Notes: generated from the sequence alone by a model not told the origin. A stretch of 64,000 nt of DNA from Marinobacter manganoxydans MnI7-9 (GCF_000235625.1 NZ_AGTR01000080.1:156503-220502); one strand, 5' to 3'. Shown: positions 18,512-28,405, counted from the stretch's first letter. Numbers and translations: made by a program.

Positions 18512-19177
18512 CTATTGTGACACCCGCACTCGGGCGTAAACGTCTTTGAACACCTTTTCCAGATCCTGGATCGCCGGGCGCGTCTTCCTGTCTATGGTCT
18601 CTTTCTGCTTGATGCCTGAGACACGCATCAGGTCTTTGTGGTGACAGCCCGCCTCATACATTGCCTTGACCCAGCTATCACGATACGTGGCTACCGTAGC
18701 GCCCTCTATGCCTGCCTTCTCAATGAAAGACTTTAGCTTGGCTGACATTGCCCTGGGCTGGTAGTCCGTCGATCCTTTCTTGCGAGGCGAGAGCTTATAA
18801 GGTTCGCCACGATCATTCAGGAAAAAGGCGCTTTTCGGGTCTGACCCCCGGTACCAGGCCTGATTGCTCAAGCAAAGTTCCTCACTCACTCGCCAGTCCA
18901 TATAGCCCTCGAAAAAGGGCAATACATGATCTTCAGTGTGAAGCTCCCGAGCCTCGCCGTTATAGGCTGTGCTGTCCGGCAGGGTCCAGATCCGGAAGAA
19001 ATCGCCGGACTGGTCCATCACATCCTCAAGACGGAGCAAGCTGGCCTCGGAAGGCGTAAGTCCCCAGTAAAGCGCCCCCATGATCAAAGCGGCGTTTCGC
19101 TTGCCGAAAGGCGGTGCTGAATTCATGTCGATGAGGCGTTGCACATCGCTCTCGCTAAACAGTCTCTCAATGGACAT
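18512..19177 (-). CDS. Tyrosine-recombinase-like protein lacking catalytic residues, head of array
   Basis: 221 residues. The segment NAALIMGALYWGLTPSEASLLRLEDV (landmarks GALYWGLTPSEASLL) matches the opening of the integrase catalytic core, where the usual Arg of GLRxSE is replaced by Thr (GLTPSE). Later blocks keep the overall order (ATVATYRDSWVKAMYEAG at the HxxR position, DLMRVSGIKQKETIDR at the second box), but no HxxR and no tyrosine nucleophile are evident. It may be a recombination accessory or DNA-binding factor, not an active enzyme. It heads the minus-strand array; the promoter region upstream (19180-19300) is AT-rich with repeated TGTGACAT. Confidence 0.6.
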   Translation of the reverse strand: MSIERLFSESDVQRLIDMNSAPPFGKRNAALIMGALYWGLTPSEASLLRLEDVMDQSGDFFRIWTLPDSTAYNGEARELHTEDHVLPFFEGYMDWRVSEELCLSNQAWYRGSDPKSAFFLNDRGEPYKLSPRKKGSTDYQPRAMSAKLKSFIEKAGIEGATVATYRDSWVKAMYEAGCHHKDLMRVSGIKQKETIDRKTRPAIQDLEKVFKDVYARVRVSQ

Positions 19178-19382
19178 TCATGTTGCTCAAATCAGGTTAT
19201 ATCCGAGTATGTGACATACGATAGCACGGACACCCTATGTGTGCAATACGGCTTATATGCTGTTTTGTGACATTGTAAGAGAGTGATTCTGAAGAAATCG
19301 AACCCGAGGCGCAGGCCGACACTCACCTCATGGGAATGTTGGGGTACGTCACCGGCTACTGTGCGTATCCCCAGCGGAATGA

Positions 19383-19420
19383 GTTACCAACTTTATTACC
19401 TTGTTACCGACTTTATTACC
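19383..19420 (-). repeat. Right boundary repeats, tandem 20-bp units
   Basis: GTTACCAACTTTATTACC at 19383 and GTTACCGACTTTATTACC at 19403 form a 20-bp tandem repeat with one mismatch in the shared part. Read on the minus strand they match AATAAAGTTGGTAAC at 2386 and 2517, giving an inverted arrangement around the whole array. Confidence 0.6.
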
Positions 19421-19583
19421 AGACCACAAGTACCGCTCATTGTCAGAAAAATCCGGCTCTAATTGCTGCTTCAGACGACCCGAAACAGCGTGTTTTCGGA
19501 CTGGGACCGCACTTAAAAATGTGCACATATGGGCAAATCTTTTCTAAAATGTTTATACGAAGTCATATGAGGGTACTTTCGCA

Positions 19584-19991
19584 ATGGCCCAACAGAACGA
19601 GAGACAACCCGAAACCTCCGATGCCGAGGCTCTGCGCGGGCATGTTGCCCTCAAAGGCTTCTTCAACATCTGCCATGAGTGGGGTTGCTCCCAAGAAGAG
19701 ATGATGCAAATGCTCGGCGGTATCTCCCGGACCACGCTTTCCAAGTACCAGAAGCTCCCCCACATCAAGCTCTCTCGGGACACGCTGGAGCGCATCAGCT
19801 ACATCATGGGGATCTACAAGTCACTGAGAGTGATGTACCCATCGGCGGAGCGTGCCAATCGCCGGGTTCGGCTGCCAACCAGTGAAGTCCCTTTCTCTGG
19901 GTCATCCGCCCTGGACTTCATGGCCCGGGGTTCGATGAAGCATCTGATGCAGGCCAGACGTTACTTCGATGCGAAACGGGGTTGGACGTGA
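19584..19991 (+). CDS. DUF2384 (Xre/MbcA/ParS) antitoxin
   Basis: 135 residues. N-terminal Xre-like HTH (FFNICHEWGCSQEEMMQMLG, then SRTTLSKYQ) and C-terminal MbcA/ParS toxin-binding block ending SALDFMARGSMKHLMQARRYFDA. These antitoxins normally pair with a RES-domain NAD-degrading toxin encoded just downstream. Here only a fragment of RES coding sequence remains (20024-20100), so the antitoxin is an orphan. Ribosome site GAGGG. It faces away from the recombinase-like gene across the tandem repeats. Confidence 0.8.
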   Translation: MAQQNERQPETSDAEALRGHVALKGFFNICHEWGCSQEEMMQMLGGISRTTLSKYQKLPHIKLSRDTLERISYIMGIYKSLRVMYPSAERANRRVRLPTSEVPFSGSSALDFMARGSMKHLMQARRYFDAKRGWT

Positions 19992-20023
19992 GGCCTACAC
20001 CGTAACTGGTCCTTCCCGAGTAG

Positions 20024-20100
20024 CGGGCACACCACATCACCTCCTGTCATTTCCCACCGATCGACCTCTTTGAGCGGATCTACGACACGCCGGAGGCGAA
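20024..20100 (+). pseudogene. Remnant of a RES-domain toxin gene
   Basis: One frame reads CHFPPIDLFERIYDTPEA, which resembles the N-terminal RFPPIxLFE segment of RES toxins (from memory of the family). A TAG lies just upstream and the homology stops where the tRNA-like fragment begins. Position directly behind the DUF2384 antitoxin supports the reading. Confidence 0.4.
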
Positions 20101-20104
20101 GGTC

Positions 20105-20132
20105 TCAGGTTCGAATCCTGACGGGCGGGCCA
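20105..20132 (+). other. tRNA 3'-end-like fragment (T-arm plus CCA), possible att site
   Basis: TCAGG-TTCGAAT-CCTGA is a perfect T-arm (5-bp stem, 7-nt loop), followed by seven bases, a G and CCA. No D-arm or anticodon arm precedes it, so it is not a complete tRNA gene. Such 3' fragments are typical of attachment sites left by integration at tRNA genes. A chance T-arm is possible. Confidence 0.4.
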
Positions 20133-20431
20133 TTAACTCGGCAAATCAGCGAGTTATCATCATAATAACCCCCTAGCCTAAATCACTCTCAGCTGAGCAA
20201 TTTGAAAACCTCCTATGCCATCAGTGACCCTTGCACAGCAAGATTAAAAATAGGAATTTTTCTCGATTATTGCGCCTGTGCCCAAATGGCGCCTTGGCAG
20301 TGCCCAGTCATTGTAGGCGGATACATCACCACCCATTAACGTGATCTTTGGACAGTTTCCGGCCCACCATCTCTGTGGCACACCTACCCTGCTATATTTG
20401 AGCAAACAAAATCGATCAGTAATTTTAGGTT

Positions 20432-20455
20432 TGGTCGCAAAGCGAACATTCAGAT
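20432..20455 (+). repeat. Dispersed repeat GGTCGCAAAGCGAAC, copy A
   Basis: A 24-bp copy shared exactly with 51064-51087 and with two mismatches at 58784-58806. The 20135-20601 stretch around it has no convincing gene; a 77-codon minus-strand frame here includes the repeat (peptide LNVRFAT) but shows no family resemblance. Confidence 0.6.
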
Positions 20456-20601
20456 TTTTGGAATCTGCACGCAACATATGAGGCCGTCCAGCAATAGATC
20501 CGGGCCGAACGATACCACTGAAACGACCGGCTGAAATGTTTCTGGCCGGTCGGCTTCAGTTTACGGGAGCAACCACCCGACAGATACGAAGAGCAAGATC
20601 C

Positions 20602-21144
20602 TCACAGGTAATCCCGGGTGGACTGGACACTCGCATAGGCAAACCCAAGAGCCGCCATAGCCGTGGCATGAACCTGTGCCGCCGGCACCTTCACGCCGTT
20701 GAACTCCAGGTCCATCGTGGCGCAAGCATCTTCCAGCACAGTGACCTTGTAGCCAAAATCTGAAGCGGCTCGGCTGGTGGCTTCGATGCACATGTGACTC
20801 ATGGCACCGATCACAACCACTTCCTCAATGTCGCTGGCATCCAGCAGCTCTTTCAGGTTGGTTTTCAGGAATGAGTTGGGATAATTCTTCAGAATCACCG
20901 GCTCATCACCTTTTGGTGCCACGGATTCGTGGATGTTGATGCCGTTTGTACCCGGGGTGAATACAGGCGCATCCGGGTCCGGAAACTCATGGTGAACATG
21001 CACCAGCAGGTCTTTGTTCTGACGCGCTGTATCTATCACCTGGGCAGCCTTGGCGGCTGCCTGTTCAATGTTCACCAGAGGCAGTTTGCCGGAGGCAAAG
21101 TACTCATTCTGGATATCGACAACAATAACGGCTCGCTTGCTCAT
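20602..21144 (-). CDS. Isochorismatase-like cysteine hydrolase
   Basis: 180 residues from ATG 21144 (ribosome site GAGGAA). It shows the family triad: Asp in VVDIQNEYF (about residue 9), a lysine in the VILKNYPNSF region, and the nucleophile cysteine in GAMSHMCIEATSRAASDFGY (about 115). These enzymes cleave amide or vinyl-ether bonds (isochorismate, nicotinamide, N-carbamoyl compounds); the substrate is unknown. It follows the MBL gene on the same strand and both are divergent from a GlxA-type regulator, suggesting a small regulated unit. Confidence 0.85.
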   Translation of the reverse strand: MSKRAVIVVDIQNEYFASGKLPLVNIEQAAAKAAQVIDTARQNKDLLVHVHHEFPDPDAPVFTPGTNGINIHESVAPKGDEPVILKNYPNSFLKTNLKELLDASDIEEVVVIGAMSHMCIEATSRAASDFGYKVTVLEDACATMDLEFNGVKVPAAQVHATAMAALGFAYASVQSTRDYL

Positions 21145-21187
21145 TTGACTGTTCCTCATTGGATCATTTGTTTCAGGGGTGTTCTGG

Positions 21188-22066
21188 TCAGAAAGAAAGA
21201 ATCTCACCATCCGCCGGGATCAATACCCGCTCATCAATCCCCTCGTTCTCCACGAACTCTGCCAGCTCTTCACGGCTCAGGGTCATATGGTTCACCGCAT
21301 CCATGTGCACGGCGACAATGTCCGCATCTGGTAAAGCTCGGTGCACTCGCAGGGTATCTTCTTTGCCCATGATGATCGAGTCGCCCTCAAAGCCTGTCAG
21401 TTCCGCCGCCCCGGCATTCAACACAACAACGTCCGGCTGAAAGCGCTCCAATGACTGAACCACTTCATCACGCCACACGGTATCGCCTACCACGTAAGTG
21501 GTTTCCTGCCCCTCGGCTTCAAAAACCACACCCATGATTTCACCGAGCGCCTTGGCCAGCTCGGGAATGGCATAAAGGGTATTGGAGCCGTGTTGGCCGC
21601 CGGTTTTATGGAGTATCACGCCGCCGAATTCAGCCTCGCCATCCAGAATACGCACATCCTTGAAGCCTTGTGAGCGGATCAGCTCGGCATCCGCCCCGTT
21701 CTGCACAAACAGGGGAATGTTCTTCGGCAACAGCTTCTGGGCGGCATCGTCCCAGTGGTCCAGGTGGGTATGGGTAACGATCACCGCATCGGTACCCTCA
21801 ATCACATCCTCAGCGGCCATGGGCAAGCCCACCAAAGGATTACGCAGCTCACTGCGGTAAGTGTCCGGAAAGCCCGGGTAAGCTCCTTGTTCGGCCAGCA
21901 TAGGATCAATCAGAAAGGTGGTCTCTCCGTATGTAACCTTGATGGTGGCATTGCGGATTTGCTGTATCTGGTGGCTGGGTTCCCGGGTATACGATTCGGC
22001 GAAAGCAGCGCCAGTAAAAACAGTCGAAGCAAGCATCAGGGCGCCAGCGAAAGTTTTGATCAACAT
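21188..22066 (-). CDS. Exported MBL-fold (UlaG-like) metallo-hydrolase
   Basis: 292 residues with a signal peptide (MLIKTFAGALMLAS...GAAFA, cleavage about residue 23). The zinc-binding motif is HTHLDHWD (about 95-102), with further ligands near GGQHGSNT and GDTVWRDE, typical of the UlaG/beta-lactamase-like group. Periplasmic location is therefore likely. Substrate not known. First gene of the pair with the cysteine hydrolase (44-bp gap). Regulator gene divergent at 22211. Confidence 0.8.
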   Translation of the reverse strand: MLIKTFAGALMLASTVFTGAAFAESYTREPSHQIQQIRNATIKVTYGETTFLIDPMLAEQGAYPGFPDTYRSELRNPLVGLPMAAEDVIEGTDAVIVTHTHLDHWDDAAQKLLPKNIPLFVQNGADAELIRSQGFKDVRILDGEAEFGGVILHKTGGQHGSNTLYAIPELAKALGEIMGVVFEAEGQETTYVVGDTVWRDEVVQSLERFQPDVVVLNAGAAELTGFEGDSIIMGKEDTLRVHRALPDADIVAVHMDAVNHMTLSREELAEFVENEGIDERVLIPADGEILSF

Positions 22067-22210
22067 GGTATTTATCCTCCAACAGGGTGTTCGTTGATGG
22101 AGTATGTCTACGGAGATGTGATCACCACCAATATTGACCTGAAAGACAATGATCGAAAGAATCAGGCCAAGCAGTTATCATCGGGTTAAATGAACCACAG
22201 GAGTGACACC

Positions 22211-23164
22211 GTGGCGCTACCGAAAGTCGGGCTTATCCTTCACCCACAATTCAGCCCCTTCCATTTCTCTGTTCCTTACATGGTGTTCAGTATTGCCTTG
22301 CCCGACGGCCCCTTGTTCGAGTTGCTGATTATCACCCCAGACGGCAAGCCCCTCACATCCGAACGGGCCATGACCGTTCAGCCAGATGGCGGGCTGGAAT
22401 TATTGGATGCGGTTGATATTGCGGTAGTACCCGGCTGGCACGATCTGAGCGAAGCCCCACCGCCGCAATTGGCGGAGGCTCTCACCCGCTGCCATGAACG
22501 GGGCGCACATGTGGTAGGCCTTTGCTACGGCACCTATGCGCTGGCCTATGCGGGTTTGCTGGATAACAAGAGAGCCTCGACCCACTGGCTGGCAGAACAG
22601 GACTTCCTCAATAGGTTTCCACAGGTGAATCTGGATACCAACGCCCTCTATGTGAAGGATGACCGGCTGGTCACGTCCGCTGGCACAGCGGCGGGGCTGG
22701 ATTGCTGCCTGTTTCTGGTGCGGGAGTATTACGGTGCCAGGACCGCCAATACCCTTGCCCGCCTGATGGTTGTTCCGCCGCACCGGGAAGGTGGCCAGGC
22801 TCAGTTCATTGAGCAGCCGGTCGCGATTTCCACTCAGGATGCGCATATCAACCGACTACTTGACTATCTGCGGGAACATCTGGCCGAAACACACACAATC
22901 GATGAACTGGCCGCCCGCACCGCCATGAGCCGGCGCACCTTCACCCGCCATTTCCAGAGAGCCACCGGCATGACGGTAGTGGAGTGGTTGGTGAGTGAAC
23001 GACTTCGGCGAGGACGGGAACTGCTGGAGACCACATCGCTGTCTGTGGAAGCCATCTCGGAAAGAATCGGCTTCCACACAGCAACGTCATTCCGGCAGCA
23101 TTTCAAGCAACGTCACCACGTAAGCCCTCGTGACTGGCGCAGGACCTTTGGAGATGTGGCCTGA
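22211..23164 (+). CDS. GlxA-family transcriptional regulator (DJ-1/PfpI + AraC)
   Basis: 317 residues from GTG 22211. An in-frame ATG at 22190 lacks a ribosome site, whereas AGGAG sits 7 nt before the GTG. Residues 1-190 form a DJ-1/PfpI-like sensing domain with the nucleophile-elbow sequence GLCYGTYALAYAGLL. Residues 215-315 form the AraC/XylS DNA-binding domain with two HTHs (MSRRTFTRHFQRATGM and ISERIGFHTATSFRQHF). Probable activator of the divergent MBL/hydrolase genes. Confidence 0.88.
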   Translation: MALPKVGLILHPQFSPFHFSVPYMVFSIALPDGPLFELLIITPDGKPLTSERAMTVQPDGGLELLDAVDIAVVPGWHDLSEAPPPQLAEALTRCHERGAHVVGLCYGTYALAYAGLLDNKRASTHWLAEQDFLNRFPQVNLDTNALYVKDDRLVTSAGTAAGLDCCLFLVREYYGARTANTLARLMVVPPHREGGQAQFIEQPVAISTQDAHINRLLDYLREHLAETHTIDELAARTAMSRRTFTRHFQRATGMTVVEWLVSERLRRGRELLETTSLSVEAISERIGFHTATSFRQHFKQRHHVSPRDWRRTFGDVA

Positions 23165-23204
23165 TAATCCAGCCACCAGTTCAGCGGGCAGGTAACAGGA
23201 GTAC

Positions 23205-23574
23205 TGCGGGAAAGCCCGAAATACCGGTTCGGCTAGTCGAAGTGGGTGCCACAATCTCTGGAATGGCTGACGGATAATGGCAACTGCTACATTGCCAAAG
23301 AAACGCGAGTCTTCGCATCCGCTCTGGGTTTTGTGGTGTATATCACACCCGCGCGAAGCCCTCATAGTAACGGCATAGCGGAGGCTTTTGTGAAGACGTT
23401 TAAGCGGGGCGATGTATACTGTACGACCTTCCTGATCCAGCCACTGTGATGGCCAGATTGCCGAAATGGATCTGAGACTATAATCGCAGCCACCCGCACA
23501 AGAGTCTGAAATGCCACCGGGGAATACCGGGCTGAACTGGCAAGATGGTGCTCAGTTTAGTTGGGGCAACTACA
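23205..23574 (+). pseudogene. Degenerate 3' end of an IS2-like (IS3 family) transposase
   Basis: Translates as [21 protein letters not shown] and onward, close to the orfB of the intact element at 49091-50409, but with frameshifts and internal stops after FKRGDVY. It ends in a decayed right inverted repeat (GGGGCAACTACA at 23563-23574) like the intact copy. The 5' part of the element is missing. Confidence 0.85.
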
Positions 23575-23684
23575 GGCATCAGTATTATCGACCTTGTTAA
23601 AATCAGAAGGCTGGCTGCCAAGAGAATTGTCGCCAACTGGTCATCCTAATTGTCGCCGAACATCCCCCCGGCAATCGAGGGGGG

Positions 23685-23714
23685 GCTGCGTAGGGCCGTG
23701 TGGCCCTACGCAGC
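23685..23714. terminator. Strong 13-bp hairpin, possible bidirectional terminator
   Basis: GCTGCGTAGGGCC-GTGT-GGCCCTACGCAGC is a perfect stem with a tetraloop, downstream of the monooxygenase gene on the minus strand. There is no T-run, so termination is uncertain. Nearby (23624-23660) AATTGTCGCC occurs twice, possibly the remnant of an IS end. Confidence 0.4.
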
Positions 23715-23742
23715 GTGACCTGATTGAGTCAAGGCCGGGTTG

Positions 23743-24045
23743 TCATGCAGGCAGTTTGGCTGCAAGCAGTTCGACCTTCTCGATATTGGGCGGAGAACTG
23801 AGCAAGGTCTCGGCGTTGGCCATCAAGGCCTCGGCGATCTGGCCGTTCAGATGTGCTTGGCGACCTGCCTCATCGGCAAAGGCATCGAACACACCGAACG
23901 TCGAAGGGCCAAACTTCAATGCGAACCAGGCAGTGGTGCCGGACTCGGCGTTGGCGAGCGGCAGTGCGCTGGCCAGGAAGTCGGCAAGCGCAGCCTCCTG
24001 GCCGGGTTTGGCTTCGAGGCGAACAAACAGGGCGAGCTTGGTCAT
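23743..24045 (-). CDS. ABM-family (putative quinol) monooxygenase
   Basis: 100 residues matching the antibiotic-biosynthesis-monooxygenase fold of YgiN type: N-terminal LALFVRLEAKPGQEAALADFL, a central TTAWFALKFGPSTFGVFDAFADE, and HLNGQIAEAL. These small dimeric ferredoxin-like proteins oxidise quinols or similar aromatics without bound cofactor, or act as stress proteins. Divergent from a GlxA-type regulator (24160), which probably controls it. Confidence 0.8.
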   Translation of the reverse strand: MTKLALFVRLEAKPGQEAALADFLASALPLANAESGTTAWFALKFGPSTFGVFDAFADEAGRQAHLNGQIAEALMANAETLLSSPPNIEKVELLAAKLPA

Positions 24046-24159
24046 ACTGTAATCCTTTGGGTAAATGGGTTAGGTGAATGGATCAACGAGCCTGAAGTCT
24101 AAGTCGTCATGACAGCCATCTCTATAGACAATAATGACAACTTTGATATCATTCTTGCC

Positions 24160-25122
24160 ATGAAACTCCACATCCTTGTTTGTAATGGCGTGTTTGATCT
24201 GGGGCTTGCGGCGCTCACTGACACAGTGGGCTTGGCCAATGCGATGGCAGGCTCGCTGCCACAAGCTCCCGCGCACATAGAGCTCACGCTGGTGGGCGTG
24301 CGGCGTCGCATCCGAACTGCGCAAGGCTTGACGGTCCCCGTGGTCCCTGCGCGTGGTGTGCCGGAACCAGACGTCGTGCTCGTGCCCGCGTTTGGTGACA
24401 AGATGCCTGACACGCTCTCGGCTCGGCTCACACGCCCCGACGTGCCCGATGCGGTCGCCGCGCTACAGCAGTGGTCCACCGCTGGCGCGCACCTTGGTGC
24501 CGCCTGCTCCGGTAGCTTCTTGCTTGCAGAGAGCGGCCTGCTTGATGGGCATCGTGCGACGACGTCATGGTGGCTGGGGCCGATGTTTCGGCAGCGCTAT
24601 CCGAACGTCACGCTGGACGAGTCACGCATGATCGTGAACTCGACACGCTTCACCACCGCGGGTGCCGCTTTGGCCCACGTCGACCTGGCCTTGCGCATCA
24701 TCCGGGAGCGCAGTCCGGCGCTGGCTGTCCTGGTGGCACGCTATCTGCTGGTCGAGACACGCAGTTCGCAAGCCGAGTTCGTGATTCCCGACCACCTTGC
24801 GCATGCCGACCCGATGGTGGAGCGCTTCGAGTGCTGGGCCAGAAGTCAGCTCGCGAAGGGGTTCTCGCTGGCCGAGGCGGCCAGCGCCGCGGGCACAAGC
24901 GAGCGCACCTTGGCGCGGCGGCTGCAAAGCGTTTTGGGCAAGACACCGTTGTCGTATTTCCAGGACCTGCGCGTGGAGCATGCCGTCCATCTCTTGCGCA
25001 CCGGAAACGCGAGCGTCGACCAAGTCGCCGCACAGGTCGGGTACTCGGATGGGGTGACCCTGCGGGCCCTGTTGCGCCGCAAGCTGGGTCGGGGTGTCAG
25101 GGAGTTGCGACGCGGCGGATGA
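24160..25122 (+). CDS. GlxA-family transcriptional regulator (DJ-1/PfpI + AraC)
   Basis: 320 residues from ATG 24160; an upstream in-frame ATG at 24109 adds 17 residues that do not look like the family. The DJ-1/PfpI domain spans residues 1-185 with GAACSGSFLLAESGLLDG at the nucleophile elbow. The AraC domain spans about 215-315 with SLAEAASAAGTSERTLARRL and ASVDQVAAQVGYSDGVTLRA. Divergent from the ABM monooxygenase. Only moderately similar to the first GlxA protein of the window, so not a recent duplicate. Confidence 0.85.
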   Translation: MKLHILVCNGVFDLGLAALTDTVGLANAMAGSLPQAPAHIELTLVGVRRRIRTAQGLTVPVVPARGVPEPDVVLVPAFGDKMPDTLSARLTRPDVPDAVAALQQWSTAGAHLGAACSGSFLLAESGLLDGHRATTSWWLGPMFRQRYPNVTLDESRMIVNSTRFTTAGAALAHVDLALRIIRERSPALAVLVARYLLVETRSSQAEFVIPDHLAHADPMVERFECWARSQLAKGFSLAEAASAAGTSERTLARRLQSVLGKTPLSYFQDLRVEHAVHLLRTGNASVDQVAAQVGYSDGVTLRALLRRKLGRGVRELRRGG

Positions 25123-25223
25123 CCAGAGGCGTTTGGTATATGTACGGCTGGAGACCGCCGCGAAACTGACGCAGGCCAAACGGCGCATTTGGACAAACTG
25201 ACAAAACTACTGCCCCACAGAAT

Positions 25224-26093
25224 TTAACTTAACGATTCGTCCAGGAAATCCAGCAGCATCCGCACTTTTGGGGATAAATGCCGGTTATGTGGATAAATCG
25301 CCCAGATTCCATCGTCGGCTTCTTGATAATGTTCCAGCAAGTTCATAAGTTTTCCACAGGCCAATGACGGCTGAACGTAATAATCGGGAAGTTGCACGAT
25401 CCCGATGCCTTTCAGGGCCGCGTCCAGCAACGCCCAACCGCTGTCGCACTTCATGTTGCCTTTAACGCGAACGTTGTAGGGCTTACCTCGGTCCTGAAAG
25501 CGCCAGTAATCCAGATTGCCTTGCAAACAATTGTGCCGGTCCAGTTCCGAAAGCGAATGCGGCACACCATAGGTGGATAAGTATTCCGGCGAGGCGCACA
25601 CGTATAAGGTTCGTGACGACAACCGCTTGGCCATCATGGATGAATCTTCCAGTTTTCCCAGCCGAATCGCCAAATCGTAACCGCCACCGACCAGATCCAG
25701 CTTCTGGTTGGTCAGATTCAGCTGCACCTCCAACTCCGGGTAGCGCAGGATGAAATCGTTCACCAAGGGGGCGATCACCTTCTCGCCATAGGTCACCGGT
25801 GCGGTCAGCCGTAATTTTCCCTTGGGGATAAGTTGCAGGTTGGTCATGGCCCGCTCGGCCTCTTCCAGACCATCGAGTACCTGGCGGCAATACTGGTAGT
25901 AGGTTTGGCCGGCTTCCGTCACCGAAACCCTGCGGGTGGTGCGATACAGCAGTTTGGTCGAAAGCCGGGATTCCAGTGCGCTGACCTGCCGGCTCACCTG
26001 AGCTGTGGAAATGCCCAATCGTTTCGCCGCAGCGGTAAAACTTTCGGCTTCCGCGACCGCCACAAACTCACTGACCCCTTCCCAAATAAACAT
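25224..26093 (-). CDS. LysR-family regulator beside the formaldehyde genes
   Basis: 289 residues with N-terminal HTH (FVAVAEAESFTAAAKRLGIS, TAQVSRQVSALE) and a normal effector domain. Divergent from frmA across a 198-bp gap, an arrangement common for LysR-controlled frmA/adhC loci, so it is the likely regulator of frmA-fghA. Confidence 0.88.
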   Translation of the reverse strand: MFIWEGVSEFVAVAEAESFTAAAKRLGISTAQVSRQVSALESRLSTKLLYRTTRRVSVTEAGQTYYQYCRQVLDGLEEAERAMTNLQLIPKGKLRLTAPVTYGEKVIAPLVNDFILRYPELEVQLNLTNQKLDLVGGGYDLAIRLGKLEDSSMMAKRLSSRTLYVCASPEYLSTYGVPHSLSELDRHNCLQGNLDYWRFQDRGKPYNVRVKGNMKCDSGWALLDAALKGIGIVQLPDYYVQPSLACGKLMNLLEHYQEADDGIWAIYPHNRHLSPKVRMLLDFLDESLS

Positions 26094-26234
26094 GTTCAGT
26101 TCCTTGCGTTACGACTTGGGTGAGCTTAGATACAAAATGCCGCCAGCAAACAAAATACGGTTCATTGTTACTATACAGTAAAGGTGATTTGCTTAACTGG
26201 CCGATTATCTATCTTAAGAACAATAATACAATGA

Positions 26235-27419
<1,185 letters not shown>

Positions 27420-27473
27420 TGAAATCTGGTCGCCTGCCAGTCAGGCGGGCGACCGTTTTGTTGAGAGGTTGCA

Positions 27474-28313
27474 ATGACTATTGAAAATCTGAGCAGTAAT
27501 AAAAGTTTTGGTGGTTGGCACAAGCAGTACAGTCATCACTCCGAGACGTTGAACTGTTCGATGCGGTTTGCTATCTACCTGCCGCCGCAGGCCTCCAATG
27601 GCAAAAAGGTGCCAGCGCTGTATTGGTTGTCCGGGCTGACCTGTACCGATGAAAACTTCATGCAAAAAGCCGGTGCGCATCGCATGGCTGCCGAACTGGG
27701 TGTCGCCATTGTTGCCCCGGACACCAGCCCGCGCGGGGACGATGTCGCCGATGATGAAGGCTACGACTTGGGTAAGGGCGCCGGGTTCTATGTAAATGCG
27801 ACTCAGGAACCCTGGAGCAAGCATTACCGGATGTACGATTACGTGCTCAACGAATTACCGGCACTGATTGAAGATATGTTCCCGGTGAGCGATCAGCGTT
27901 CCATCTTTGGCCACTCGATGGGCGGGCATGGTGCGTTGGTGCTGGCACTGCGCAACCCGGAGCGTTTCCAGTCCGTCTCGGCGTTCAGCCCGATCAGTAA
28001 CCCGGTCAATTGCCCGTGGGGTAAGAAGGCCTTTGGCGCTTACCTCGGTAAAGACACCGCCAGCTGGGCCGAGTACGACGCCAGCTTGCTGATGCAAAAG
28101 GCGAGCAAGTTTGTGCCGGCGTTGGTGGACCAAGGCGAAGCGGACAACTTCCTGACCGAGCAGTTGAAGCCGGAAATGCTGGAAGCCGCTGCCAAACAAA
28201 GTGGCTATCCGCTGGAACTGAACCGGTATGAAGGGTACGACCACAGCTACTACTTCATCGCCAGTTTTATTGAGGAGCACCTTCGCTTCCATGCGAAGTA
28301 TCTAATCGGCTGA
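27474..28313 (+). CDS. fghA: S-formylglutathione hydrolase
   Basis: 279 residues, esterase-D type alpha/beta hydrolase. The nucleophile elbow is GHSMGGHGAL (about 146-155); Asp and His of the triad fall near VDQGEADNFL and GYDHSYYFIASF. WLSGLTCTDENFMQKAG is a further family signature. It hydrolyses S-formylglutathione to formate and glutathione. Co-transcribed with frmA by spacing; ribosome site GAGAGG. Confidence 0.95.
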   Translation: MTIENLSSNKSFGGWHKQYSHHSETLNCSMRFAIYLPPQASNGKKVPALYWLSGLTCTDENFMQKAGAHRMAAELGVAIVAPDTSPRGDDVADDEGYDLGKGAGFYVNATQEPWSKHYRMYDYVLNELPALIEDMFPVSDQRSIFGHSMGGHGALVLALRNPERFQSVSAFSPISNPVNCPWGKKAFGAYLGKDTASWAEYDASLLMQKASKFVPALVDQGEADNFLTEQLKPEMLEAAAKQSGYPLELNRYEGYDHSYYFIASFIEEHLRFHAKYLIG

Positions 28314-28327
28314 TAAATTTACACCTC

Positions 28328-28405
28328 ATGTCCCGCGAAACCTACTACCGCCATAAACGAGAGCTACTGTCGACTTTTGGGATCGATATTTCGCACAGGG
28401 TGTGA
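28328..28405 (+). pseudogene. Possible C-terminal remnant of a phage/plasmid replication protein (II/X type)
   Basis: A 25-codon stretch reads SRETYYRHKRELLSTFGIDIS, which resembles the C-terminal segment of gene II/X replication proteins of filamentous phages and related plasmids (family memory). Nothing of the rest of the gene is present. Confidence 0.35.

Larger units (their letters stand above)
17545..18514 (-). repeat. Gene-junction motif copies, proximal part of array
   Basis: On the minus strand: 18501-18514 (TAGGAATCCGAAGA, then ATG), 18190-18209 (TGATGGGAAACCGAAGC, then ATT ATG), 17809-17835 (diverged, ATGGATTGGAAATCG), and 17545-17556 (TGATTGGAATCC), where the 13.5-kb insert enters. 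They match the distal copies at 2937-4017 in sequence, strand and placement after stop codons. Confidence 0.65.

Noticed and set aside
20040-20135. Complete tRNA gene
   Set aside because: Only the T-arm and 3' end pair properly; upstream sequence gives no D-arm, anticodon arm or matching 5' acceptor strand, and it reads as RES-toxin-like coding.
20244-20477. 77-codon minus-strand gene
   Set aside because: No ribosome site or family match; it only overlaps copy A of a dispersed repeat.
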